Assembly (NCBI RefSeq): GCF_002953715.1
Contig: NZ_CP025012.1
Span: 248,001-312,000 of the forward strand
Reading direction: 5' to 3'
DNA length: 64,000 nucleotides
Source of the DNA: Rhizobium leguminosarum
Lineage (GTDB): Bacteria; Pseudomonadota; Alphaproteobacteria; Rhizobiales; Rhizobiaceae
Below the pieces are notes generated by a model. That model was not told where the DNA came from, searched no databases, and worked only from the letters and a program-made list of their open reading frames with translations. Position 1 is the stretch's first letter. Each line of letters starts with the position of its first letter. This document shows positions 51,965 to 60,286 of this stretch, piece by piece. The position numbers and the translations under genes are program-made.

Positions 51965-52507
51965 TCACGCCGCCTTTCTGGAAAGGGCGGTGAAGCCAGC
52001 CTCGGGTGTGGCGCAGGGCGGATAATAAGCAAGGTCGGCCTTCATCCTGAGATGCGGCTTGCCGTAGACCTCGAACTCCTCGATCACATCCCAGTGCAGC
52101 CTGCGGAACAGCAAACCGTTCTGCACCTGCACATTGGCGAGGAACGTGTGGCATCCGATCGCATTGGCGGAGGACACGGCGAGCTTGATCAGGGTCGCCC
52201 CCAGGGCGCCGATCTTGCGGAAATCCGGATGGACCGCCAGCCGCGAGCCCCACCAGAGACCGGGTTCCGCCTGATGGATGCGCACCGTTCCGACCAGCTG
52301 GTCAGCGGCAATGCCGAGCATGGAGAGAGCCACGATCGGGATGGCGTGATCGTCGATCGCGTCGCGGTCATCGCCTTCGAAGATCCGCTGTTCCTCGCAG
52401 AAGACGGCACGGCGCAGCGCATGCGCTTGGCTGCGTTCCCAGGCGGAGGTCGCGAACTTCACCTGGAATTCGCTCGAGCGATAGGGAGCAAAGGCTTCGA
52501 GCATCAT
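51965..52507 (-). CDS. Nit1C GNAT N-acetyltransferase (MSMEG_0567/Sll0786 family)
   Basis: A 180-residue GNAT protein. HALRRAVFCEEQRIFEGDDR and QLVGTVRIHQAEPGLWWGSR are the early strands. LAVHPDFRKIGALGATLIKL is the acetyl-CoA-binding loop, with K-I-G-A-L-G in place of the usual RxxGxG/A. LNVQVQNGLLFRRLHWD-like sequence follows. It starts inside the radical-SAM stop (ATGATG) and ends two bases before the AIR-synthase-like start. Confidence 0.87.
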   Translation of the reverse strand: MMLEAFAPYRSSEFQVKFATSAWERSQAHALRRAVFCEEQRIFEGDDRDAIDDHAIPIVALSMLGIAADQLVGTVRIHQAEPGLWWGSRLAVHPDFRKIGALGATLIKLAVSSANAIGCHTFLANVQVQNGLLFRRLHWDVIEEFEVYGKPHLRMKADLAYYPPCATPEAGFTALSRKAA

Positions 52508-53622
52508 TTGGTGAGCATCCTTTCATAGGTGGAAAGGGCGGAGCAGGCGCCGCATTTGCCGCAGCCGGCCTTGATGTCGACGGCCTTCAAGCCGCTGGCG
52601 ACGAGCATCCTGGACAAGGGTCCGAGGATCGAGTGCATGAAGTCGGGCCTCGGCGCCGGGTGGCTTTCGAGCGGCGTGCCGGAGATCGGTACGAAGGGCA
52701 CGACGAAGGGATAGACACCCAGCGCAACCAGCTTTTCGCAGATGTCCAGAATGGCTTCACGGCTGTCGCCGAGCCCCGCCAGAATATAGGTCGAGACCTG
52801 GCCGCGCCCGAAGACCTCCACTGCAGCCTTGAACGAGGCCATGTATTTGGTGATCGAGACCTGCGCCTTGCCCGGCATGATGCGGGCACGGACCTCCGGC
52901 GTCACGGCCTCCAGATGCATGCCCAGGGCATCGACGCCGGCCTCCTTCATCCGGGTGAACCATAGATCGTCTTCCGGCGGCTCGCATTGCGCCTGGATGG
53001 GAATATTGACGGCCGCCTTGATCGCCCGGGCGCTGTCGGCGAGGATCGCAGCACCGCGGTCGTCGCCCTTCGGCGTGCCGGTCGTCATCACCATATGTTT
53101 GACGCCGTCCAATTCGACGGCGGCCTTGGCGACTTCCGCGAGCTGCTCTGGCGTCTTGTGGGCGATGGTACGGCCGGCTGCCAGCGATTGGCCGATGGCG
53201 CAGAACTGACAGGTCTTGGTGCGGCTCTGATAGCGGATGCAGGTCTGCAGCACGGTGGTAGCGAGCACGTCCTTGCCGTGCAGAACGGCGATCTGCGAAT
53301 AGGGAATGCCGTCGACGGTCGAGCGCTCGTAGAAGCGCGGGCGTAGCGGAAAGGAAACCTCGCCCAGCACCGTGCCATCCCGGCTGATACGGCTGCGGCC
53401 CATCTCGTCCGGCTTTTCCACCAGATAGGGGCTCTCGAACGCAGGTGCTGAGTGAACCGGCACCATCACCGTCATGCCGTCAATGGTCAGTGCCTTGTGG
53501 TCGGAAGGTCCAGCACCACCGCGGCGGCTTTCATGTCCGGCTTTGGGGTCAACGAGCCGGGCTCCGTAGGACTGCAATTCGTTGATCAGAATCTCGGTCG
53601 GCAGACGTGTCGTATTCTCCAT
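52504..53622 (-). CDS. Nit1C radical SAM protein (MSMEG_0568 family)
   Basis: A 372-residue protein. The cluster cysteines are Cys128, Cys138 and Cys141 in [20 protein letters not shown], a CX9CX2C spacing rather than CX3CX2C. The C-terminus has a second Cys cluster, CGKCGACSA (Cys354, 357, 360). N-terminal [15 protein letters not shown] and [19 protein letters not shown] are family-typical. Distantly like biotin/lipoyl synthases. Its 5' end overlaps the nitrilase gene by 74 bases in another frame. Reaction unknown. Confidence 0.88.
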   Translation of the reverse strand: MENTTRLPTEILINELQSYGARLVDPKAGHESRRGGAGPSDHKALTIDGMTVMVPVHSAPAFESPYLVEKPDEMGRSRISRDGTVLGEVSFPLRPRFYERSTVDGIPYSQIAVLHGKDVLATTVLQTCIRYQSRTKTCQFCAIGQSLAAGRTIAHKTPEQLAEVAKAAVELDGVKHMVMTTGTPKGDDRGAAILADSARAIKAAVNIPIQAQCEPPEDDLWFTRMKEAGVDALGMHLEAVTPEVRARIMPGKAQVSITKYMASFKAAVEVFGRGQVSTYILAGLGDSREAILDICEKLVALGVYPFVVPFVPISGTPLESHPAPRPDFMHSILGPLSRMLVASGLKAVDIKAGCGKCGACSALSTYERMLTK

Positions 53623-54595
53623 CGGAAAGGGTCCTTGCTTCGGCTGTGGGGAGGGATGGCTGGGTGGTGGTGACCATCGGCGCCGTGGCGCGGCCATCCA
53701 TGACAAGATGCAGCAGCTCGGGTCGGGCATAATGGCCGACCGAATCCATCATCCGCTTGCGTTTGACGATCAGGCTCATGTCGAGATCGGCGATCAGGAT
53801 GCCTTCGCCTTCCGTCAGCGGCGGCACGACATGTTTGCCTTCGGGCGAGATGATCGCGGTCATGCAGCCGCCGCGCAGGGCCTTCTGCAGGCCAGCGTCC
53901 GACGTGATGGAGGCGATCTGCTCGTCGGCCAGCCAGCCTGTGGCATTGACCACGAAACAACCGCTTTCCAGCGCATGGTGGCGGATGGTGACCTCCATCT
54001 GGTCAGCAAAAATCGGCCCGACCATGGAGCCCGGAAACTGGGCGATATGGATGTCCTCGTGCTGTGCCATCAGGGCGTAGCGGGCCAGAGGATTGTAATG
54101 CTCCCAGCAGGCCAGCGCCCCCAGGCGTCCGACGGCGCTGTCGACCACCTTCAGGCCGGAGGCGTCGCCCTGGCCCCAGATCATCCGCTCGTGGAATGTC
54201 GGGGTGATCTTGCGACGCTTGAGGATGAGCGTGCCATCGGCATCAAACAGCAGCTGGGCATTATAGAGCGATCCGTGGTCGCGCTCGTTGACGCCAAGCG
54301 CCACGACGATGCCATGCTCGCGGGCGGCGGCCGAGACGGCATCGGTGGAGGCACTCGGCACCGTGACGGCTTCCTCGTAAAGTCGCACGTGCTCCTTGCC
54401 CGAGAGAACAGGCGGCAGCACGAAAGAAAAATAGGGATACCAGGGGACGAAGGTTTCGGGAAAGACGATCAGCTCGGCGCCTTTGGCTGCCGCTTCACGA
54501 ATTGCATCCAGCACGCGGGCCAGTGTTTTCTCGCGCGAGGTCAGATCCGGCGCGATCTGCGCGGCGGCAACCCGGACGCTCGGTTTTTTCTCCAT
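53549..54595 (-). CDS. Nit1C nitrilase (Nit6803-like)
   Basis: A 348-residue CN-hydrolase. The E-K-C triad is visible: Glu47 in [17 protein letters not shown], Lys129 in [19 protein letters not shown], and Cys163 in [20 protein letters not shown]. It hydrolyses a nitrile to an acid plus ammonia. Relatives in Synechocystis and pseudomonads belong to this cluster, which has been linked to nitrogen starvation and to growth on cyanide as nitrogen source. The C-terminal ~30 residues extend over the next gene's start. About 75 bases separate it from the preceding gene. Confidence 0.93.
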   Translation of the reverse strand: MEKKPSVRVAAAQIAPDLTSREKTLARVLDAIREAAAKGAELIVFPETFVPWYPYFSFVLPPVLSGKEHVRLYEEAVTVPSASTDAVSAAAREHGIVVALGVNERDHGSLYNAQLLFDADGTLILKRRKITPTFHERMIWGQGDASGLKVVDSAVGRLGALACWEHYNPLARYALMAQHEDIHIAQFPGSMVGPIFADQMEVTIRHHALESGCFVVNATGWLADEQIASITSDAGLQKALRGGCMTAIISPEGKHVVPPLTEGEGILIADLDMSLIVKRKRMMDSVGHYARPELLHLVMDGRATAPMVTTTQPSLPTAEARTLSDGEYDTSADRDSDQRIAVLRSPAR

Positions 54596-54669
54596 GACGA
54601 AATCCTCGATTGACGGGTGGGGAGGCGGAGCGCCAAGGCTCCGCCCTTATTCTTTGGGACGCTTGCTGC

Positions 54670-55152
54670 TCAGAGCGTCCAGGTATCAAGGATGAAGGCG
54701 CCGTCGCGGCGATGGATCAGGATCAGGTCGAGAACGTCGAGCGGACTGATCGGCGTGATGCCGGGGATCAGCGCGCCTTCGCCATGGCCGTAAAGCGCCT
54801 GAAGGGCAAAACGGCAGGCATAGACCTTGCCGCCTTCTTCCATGAACTTGACGATCTGGTTGTTGAAATTCAGATGGCCGGGAAAGGCCTCCGCGCCGAG
54901 CGTCGGAAAACCGCGCTGGACACCGAGTGTGACGCCCGGGCCGTAGAGAAGGATCGATGTCTCGAAACCTTTCCGCTTCAGGCGTGTCGCCTGCAGCAGG
55001 TTGACGAATCCGATCGATCCTTCGAAGGCCACGGTATGGAAGGTGACGAGAGCTTTTTCGCCATCGCCGGCCTGTACGTCCTCAAAAACCTTGTCCTCGT
55101 AATCGACAAGAAAGTCGCCTTTTTGATTGGCTGGCTTGGTCACTGCGGGCAT
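54670..55152 (-). CDS. Nit1C protein (MSMEG_0572/Sll0783 family)
   Basis: A 160-residue protein. [40 protein letters not shown] and [20 protein letters not shown] mark the nitrogen-starvation-response family; the fold recalls DsrE-type small proteins. Synechocystis Sll0783 is induced on nitrogen depletion. It is the first gene of the operon, with AAGGAG seven bases before the ATG and a sigma-54-type promoter about 55 bases upstream. Function unknown. Confidence 0.9.
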   Translation of the reverse strand: MPAVTKPANQKGDFLVDYEDKVFEDVQAGDGEKALVTFHTVAFEGSIGFVNLLQATRLKRKGFETSILLYGPGVTLGVQRGFPTLGAEAFPGHLNFNNQIVKFMEEGGKVYACRFALQALYGHGEGALIPGITPISPLDVLDLILIHRRDGAFILDTWTL

Positions 55153-55701
55153 GGATGGCTCCTTGATTGAAATCCGATCCCCATCCGGGGAGCATCCATC
55201 AAATTGCAAGCACCATGCCAGATTGATTATGCACAAATAGCAGTCAAATATACCAATTATACATTCATTTATGCAATCAATTTCCAGAATGAAAATCTTA
55301 GAGCTGATTTTCTGTGCGACAGAATGCAAAAATCGAATGCACGATAGCCCAAATCAGATGCATTCAATTGGGCGTCAATCGTTGGGACGAGCCATGCTGT
55401 TTGTGCAACACGAGCCTCTGGCACCTGTTTATGCCGGACCTTGGGAAGTGGCTGCCTAGACTCGCGGCCGCTTTCTGGTGCCGGCCGCAATGGCAATGGA
55501 TGCGGCTCTCCGAAAGATCTAGCTATATTGAATGCAATCAATTAATGCAGTTGGATGTATATGTGGGCCCGTTCGCAGGACGGCCAACGGCGTAAGCCGC
55601 CAATTCCGTCGACGGCGGAGGAAGAAGGCGAAAGAGGATGCTCGGATTCCGTTGTCGCCGATCGCGGCCGTGTCGCTCTTCCCAGGAAACAGGAGAAAAC
55701 T
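55153..55701. other. Region upstream of the Nit1C operon
   Basis: AT-rich and gene-free as far as I can see. Besides the sigma-54 promoter it holds a 12-bp direct repeat ATGCAATCAATT (55271-55282 and 55532-55543) and several further TGCA-centred near-matches, for example at 55325-55341. These are candidate activator sites. Confidence 0.5.
55205..55220 (-). promoter_or_regulatory. Sigma-54 (RpoN) promoter of the Nit1C operon
   Basis: On the minus strand TGGCATGGTGCTTGCA matches the -24/-12 consensus TGGCACG-N4-TTGCW at all but one listed position, with the invariant GG and GC correctly spaced. The -12 box is about 53 bases before the first start codon. This fits nitrogen-controlled expression. 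Confidence 0.8.
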
Positions 55702-55788
55702 ATGAGTAATAAACCGACGATCATTCTGGTGCATGGCTTTTGGGGTGGAGCCGCACATTGGAGCAAGGTCATACTCGCGGGGGTGTGA
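55702..55788 (+). pseudogene. Truncated alpha/beta-hydrolase gene (N-terminus only)
   Basis: Twenty-eight codons encode MSNKPTIILVHGFWGGAAHW then SKVILAGV and a stop. The LVHGFWGGAAHW segment is the oxyanion-hole region of a common ~230-residue alpha/beta hydrolase group. The nucleophile and His regions are missing. GGAG precedes the ATG, so the start is intact and the rest was lost. Confidence 0.7.
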
Positions 55789-55953
55789 GAATAAGCGCAC
55801 CCCTGCTTTCACGCCTTGCATGCTCCGGCTTCGAGCACATGTGCGCCACAACGAAACCGTTCGGATGTCTGGCTATCCGGCATTGATCGACATGGTTCAC
55901 CTTGAAAGCTACAGGATAGACCCGATCGATAGCAGCACGTTGAGCGGACACTG

Positions 55954-56604
55954 ATGAACGACACAGTCCTCCTTTTTCACGGCATTGCCCGGACGAAAAA
56001 AAGCATGGAGAAGCTCGCCAGCTTCCTGTCCGGCCACGGTTATCGGGTTGTGAATGTCGGTTACCCCTCCACCAGGTTTTCGCTCAGCGACCTCGTGGAC
56101 ATCATTCGACCTGAGATCGACGACGCCGTGAAGAAAGCAGGCGATGGCCGGGTCCATTTCGTCGGTTATTCGATGGGTGGGCTGGTCATCCGCGCTTTTC
56201 TCAGGAGCTATCGTCCAGCCAACCTGGGGAGAGTGGTGATGGTCGGAACGCCGAACAACGGCAGTCAGATTGCCGATTTCCTCAAGAGCTGGCCGCTATA
56301 CAGGAAGGTCTATGGACCGGCAGGACAGCAGCTGATTACCGATCAAACCGCCATGACCGAGCTGTTCGGCACGGTCGATTACGAACTTGGCATCATCGCC
56401 GGGAACCGCACCATTGATCCGGTCTCTTCGCTTATCATCGGCCTCAGGGTTCCGAATGATGGGAAGGTTTCGGTGGAGAGCACGCGCCTTGACGGCGCGG
56501 CAGCACATATCGTCATTCCGGCAAACCACACGTTCTTGCCCGTCAGCAAGACGATGTGGAGCCAAGCCTTGTCGTTTCTGAAAGATGGGCGGTTTACAAG
56601 CTGA
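55954..56604 (+). CDS. Alpha/beta hydrolase (lipase-like)
   Basis: A 216-residue cytoplasmic hydrolase. VLLFHGIARTKKSMEKLASF is the oxyanion-hole strand. VHFVGYSMGGLVIRAFLRSY carries the GxSxG nucleophile. VMVGTPNNGSQIADFLKSWP and, near the end, HIVIPANHTFLPVSK (catalytic His) resemble small bacterial triacylglycerol-lipase-like or PGAP1-like esterases. No signal peptide. The gene stands alone after the truncated hydrolase; no clear ribosome site is seen. Confidence 0.8.
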   Translation: MNDTVLLFHGIARTKKSMEKLASFLSGHGYRVVNVGYPSTRFSLSDLVDIIRPEIDDAVKKAGDGRVHFVGYSMGGLVIRAFLRSYRPANLGRVVMVGTPNNGSQIADFLKSWPLYRKVYGPAGQQLITDQTAMTELFGTVDYELGIIAGNRTIDPVSSLIIGLRVPNDGKVSVESTRLDGAAAHIVIPANHTFLPVSKTMWSQALSFLKDGRFTS

Positions 56605-56659
56605 CACGATGTGCTGTCAGCTTCGCTTGGTCTTCGAGATCGCTTGAACAGTGCTCTCA

Positions 56660-58501
56660 TCACTGAACGACGAGGGCCTGCTTAACTTTTGAAATCAAAA
56701 GGCGGGAGCCGTCAGCGGTGAAATGCCCGTAGTCGAATTGGATAGGGTCTCCGCTTTTTGTCCACACCACACAGTCTGGGTCGCACATTGTCTTATAGGT
56801 GGAGATATATATTGCTCCGCTTCCGGCCAATGCGTCTCGAATGTCCAGACCGATGTGTTGCCGAGGCACCAGATGATCGGCGGCGTTAAATGGTTGCCTC
56901 TCGTAGAGACTGTGAGCGAGCAACCGCGGTAGGGAAGATTTATATTCTGCCACTGGTCCGAAGATGACGATCTTTTTGGCGAACGGTGATAGGTAATCCA
57001 CCGTCTTCCTGATGAGTTTCACGTCATCTTTTGTCCAGCGTCCAGCCAACACGAGAACATCCACCTGATGGCTCGGCAAAAACTCCTTGAACATGTAGTT
57101 CATGAGTTCGATGCAGCGTTCTTCGCCTTCGGCGTCGAGAGTAGGACGACATCCTGATGCATTCGCTTGAATGACATTGGCCTCCGAAAGCGCCCTTAGC
57201 CCAGGATAAAGATGAGCGGCGTGACTATCACCGACGAGCGCTATGTTCTGCTGACTCTTTGATAGAGCCAAACAGGCATCACGATCGTATTTTTCGATAC
57301 CGTCGTTTGACGTGAGGAAGCATTGTCCACTGCGAAAGGCTTCTGAAGGGTCGTAGTCAGCAAATTCCGCCACCCGTTCAACGGCCGGGTTGTCCTCTTT
57401 CATTTGATCGGCGGCGAGTTGCCCGACAAATGCCAGCATTGCTACGGATGCGATTGATGCAGCACCAGCGGCCACGGACACGAGTGGTCGGTATCGCATT
57501 GTTCGGAATGGCGTTTCGACAAATCGCCATGAAACATATGCGACGATGAAGCTCAAAGCGATCGGCACCAATTGCCAGCCATGCTCCCAGGCCCGGTACT
57601 GGTTCGAAAACACCCAAATCGGCCAATGCCACAGATAGAGGGAGTACGAGATCAAGCCTATGGAAGTGGCGATCCTCAATGATAGAAGCTTGCTGACAAG
57701 CGTACTTGGACCTGCCCAGATGATCAGCGCCGTGCCGGCGGTCGCGGGCAACGCCATCAATCCGGGAAACTCGGACGTCTTTGATAGCAGCAGTGCGCTG
57801 AGGCAGATCAGCAAAGCTCCGATCGCCGAAAGCACATCGTTGACCCGCGTATCAGCGAATTTCGTCAAAACCGGTCCTGCGATGATAGAGCCTACGAGCA
57901 GTTCCCAGGCGCGATACTGCACAAGATAAAAGGCTGCGGAGCGATTGATCGGAACAGTGATAATGGAAGCAATGATGCTGACCGCGAAAAGTCCCGCTAT
58001 GGCCATCCCGGTTGCCCTGCGCCCATATCGGCTTGCTAACATCACGATCAGCGGAAAAAAAACGTAGAACTGCTCTTCGACCGACAACGACCATGTGTGC
58101 AGGACTGGATTGAATTCCGAGGAATCATCGAAATATCCAGTTGTAAAATAGAAGTAAGCATTTGAAGCGAAAAGCGCGGAGGAAGTCACGGACTTAAAGA
58201 CCCGCAAGCTTTCGTCAGGTAGCATCGTAAAATAAGAAGCCGCCATCACAAAAGCATACATGACCACGACGGCGGGAAGAATTCGTTTTGCTCGGCGACT
58301 ATAAAAGTTGCCGATCGAGAATCGGCCAACTCCCACGTCAGCAAGAATGATTTTCGTAATCAGGTATCCTGATATCACGAAGAAAATGTCCACCCCGATA
58401 AATCCGCCCGGGAGAATGCGGTCAAATCCACAGTGATAAAGAATCACAAAAATTACGGCTACGGCACGCAGGCCGTCGATATCTTGACGATGCGCAATCA
58501 T
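56660..58501 (-). CDS. Membrane O-acyltransferase with C-terminal SGNH domain (OafA type)
   Basis: A 613-residue protein. The acyltransferase-3 part (~1-350) has about ten membrane helices, with HRQDIDGLRAVAVIFVILYH and GGFIGVDIFFVISGYLITKI (R/K and D/H signatures). The periplasmic SGNH part has IALVGDSHAAHLYPGLRALS (nucleophile Ser) and FDYGHFTADGSRLL (Asp-His). Such proteins O-acetylate LPS, capsule or exopolysaccharide. With the beta-helix and O-antigen-ligase-like genes nearby it suggests a surface-polysaccharide decoration locus. Confidence 0.92.
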   Translation of the reverse strand: MIAHRQDIDGLRAVAVIFVILYHCGFDRILPGGFIGVDIFFVISGYLITKIILADVGVGRFSIGNFYSRRAKRILPAVVVMYAFVMAASYFTMLPDESLRVFKSVTSSALFASNAYFYFTTGYFDDSSEFNPVLHTWSLSVEEQFYVFFPLIVMLASRYGRRATGMAIAGLFAVSIIASIITVPINRSAAFYLVQYRAWELLVGSIIAGPVLTKFADTRVNDVLSAIGALLICLSALLLSKTSEFPGLMALPATAGTALIIWAGPSTLVSKLLSLRIATSIGLISYSLYLWHWPIWVFSNQYRAWEHGWQLVPIALSFIVAYVSWRFVETPFRTMRYRPLVSVAAGAASIASVAMLAFVGQLAADQMKEDNPAVERVAEFADYDPSEAFRSGQCFLTSNDGIEKYDRDACLALSKSQQNIALVGDSHAAHLYPGLRALSEANVIQANASGCRPTLDAEGEERCIELMNYMFKEFLPSHQVDVLVLAGRWTKDDVKLIRKTVDYLSPFAKKIVIFGPVAEYKSSLPRLLAHSLYERQPFNAADHLVPRQHIGLDIRDALAGSGAIYISTYKTMCDPDCVVWTKSGDPIQFDYGHFTADGSRLLISKVKQALVVQ

Positions 58502-59095
58502 TTTGGGCCTCGATATTTGGCCTCCCAGGATTTCGTACCGTGAGACCGTTTAATATGCAACCAGCATCAGCGTAAAATGAAAACTACTCGCCTCAGGCGG
58601 GCTTCTGCCCATAACGAGAGACGACCTCGAGAGTCAGCGTAGGGGGCCGCAAGGTCATCGGTGTTTTCGGGGTCTTGCTTGTTTTACCAGTCGTCCGATG
58701 AAGCCGGCGAGAAGGAGAGCGATCTCCATCCGCTTCTCATTTCGACAGTGATTCGACTAAAGTGCACATTTTACAGCTGCCTTTCAACGGTTCTACAACT
58801 CAGGTCATGAGCCTGACGGGCGAGTTAACATTGACTGCTGAAACGCAGCGCGGCATTGCCAGGAGGCTTGCAGGCCAAATTGGGCGAACGTGTGTCCAAC
58901 ACAGTGCTGGCAAGCGCTCCCAGGTCAGAGCGCGCAGCTGGACCGACACAGTTTCAGCCGATGTGGCCGGGACGTCAGGGGTCTATTTCATGGATTTCTC
59001 AGCGGTCGTTCAGGTTAAGATAATTTCCGATATTCAAACATCCGCCACACGACCCCTCATTATTACGAGCTGTAACCGTATCGAATGGAGATCCG
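58502..59095. other. Intergenic region, no gene supported
   Basis: About 590 bases between the divergent acyltransferase and beta-helix genes. Open frames here show no recognisable product or consistent coding pattern. It must hold both promoters; I see no convincing one. Confidence 0.45.
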
Positions 59096-60241
59096 ATGCC
59101 CGCCATCTTGCGAAAGAAAATTCACGGTGCATCCACACGGGGACAGATCATCGACGGCGCTGCGGACATCGGCGTCGCCTATCAGGTGTTTTCCGATACG
59201 GTGGTCGAAGACGTGGTCGTCAAGAATTCTCCCCGCGGCTTCAAATTTCACAATGGCAGGAATCTCGTCGTAAGGCGCTGCGAGACCGAGCATGTGAAGG
59301 GCGACGGCATTTACCTTACGATGACGTCGGACGTGTTGCTGGAGAACAACCGTGTTGGCCCGGCGCCCGGCCAGGGGGCGGATTGTTGCCAATTCGCCTA
59401 CGAAAACGATGACCGCAATGTGAGCTCCAATGTCGTGATCCGGGGCAACCTTTTTCTTCAGTCACCGACCAGCACATCGAACAAAGGGGCGCTGGTTTGC
59501 GGCAGAACTCGACAATACCTTGTTGAATACAATTTCATCGGGGGAAAAAATTTCTCCTTTTCATCGATCGGGGACAATGCCGTCGTACGTAGTAACGTCA
59601 TGCGCGACGGGAAGATGAACGATTATTCTTTCGGCTATGGAGTTGGCGATCAAGTCAGCCACGCCGGCCACCATGTTTATGACAACAGGATCGAGAACAG
59701 CAATCGTGGCGTGAGTTTGAGCGGTTACTCGGACCAAAGTCTGGCATTTCGCAAAGACATGGACATCCACGATAACGTGATCAGCGAATGTGAGATCGGG
59801 TTTTTCGCCAATCGGCCATGGTCTGGAAGCTTTCGACGCAACATATTCCTGCGGTGCAAGCAGGACATCGTTCTCAAAGGAAACGGCAAAGCGACTGCGG
59901 GGGAAATCGACGGCAACTATCTCAACGACGGCAGCTTTCTGAACGTCACGCCGCCGCCGCTTCGCATCAAGCCCGACGGAAAGGCCTTCGTTTCCTCCGG
60001 CGAATGGACATCCGAGCCCGACGAAATCCGCATCCAGTGGCGTGACAAGGGGGTCGACATATCAGGCGCCAACCGGCCTTCCATTGCGATCGAACCTGGC
60101 ATGGAATTGTCATGCGTCTTGCTGGCCCGCAAGGAGCAGAATTGGATGCTGGCGATCGCTGAGACTGCCTATGACAACTTCACACCTCGCGCGTGGCAAG
60201 AAAACATGCTGCCTTGGCAGAAGCGCTATATCTCGACCTAA
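59096..60241 (+). CDS. Right-handed parallel beta-helix protein
   Basis: A 381-residue protein. Regularly spaced rungs such as VVEDVVVKNSPRGFKFHNGR, LVVRRCETEHVKGDGIYLTM, VLLENNRVGPAPGQGADCCQ and HHVYDNRIENSNRGVSLSGY are the pectate-lyase/PbH1 pattern. The C-terminal ~90 residues form a different domain. No Sec signal is visible. It could be a polysaccharide lyase, an epimerase or a carbohydrate-binding protein; active-site residues cannot be assigned. GGAG lies five bases before the ATG. Convergent with the O-antigen-ligase-like gene. Confidence 0.8.
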   Translation: MPAILRKKIHGASTRGQIIDGAADIGVAYQVFSDTVVEDVVVKNSPRGFKFHNGRNLVVRRCETEHVKGDGIYLTMTSDVLLENNRVGPAPGQGADCCQFAYENDDRNVSSNVVIRGNLFLQSPTSTSNKGALVCGRTRQYLVEYNFIGGKNFSFSSIGDNAVVRSNVMRDGKMNDYSFGYGVGDQVSHAGHHVYDNRIENSNRGVSLSGYSDQSLAFRKDMDIHDNVISECEIGFFANRPWSGSFRRNIFLRCKQDIVLKGNGKATAGEIDGNYLNDGSFLNVTPPPLRIKPDGKAFVSSGEWTSEPDEIRIQWRDKGVDISGANRPSIAIEPGMELSCVLLARKEQNWMLAIAETAYDNFTPRAWQENMLPWQKRYIST

Positions 60242-60286
60242 GGGGCGTATTTCCTGGCCATGCAGAGACCAGGCGATACGCGACCA

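Noticed and set aside
50658..52025. 455-codon open frame opposite the Nit1C glycosyltransferase and AIR-synthase-like genes
   Set aside because: The opposite strand carries overlapping, family-specific genes; the antisense product has no recognisable motif.
55208..55213. Sigma-70 promoter for the Nit1C operon
   Set aside because: No convincing -35/-10 pair is found at suitable distance, whereas the -24/-12 elements are almost perfect.
55325..55341. NtrC binding site upstream of the Nit1C promoter
   Set aside because: TGCA half-sites are present, but spacing and arms do not match the GCAC-N5-TGGTGC-type consensus. Kept only as an unidentified repeat.
58762..59412. 216-codon frame overlapping the start of the beta-helix gene
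   Set aside because: The beta-helix reading has regular rungs and a ribosome site. The competing frame shows no pattern in its unique first half.
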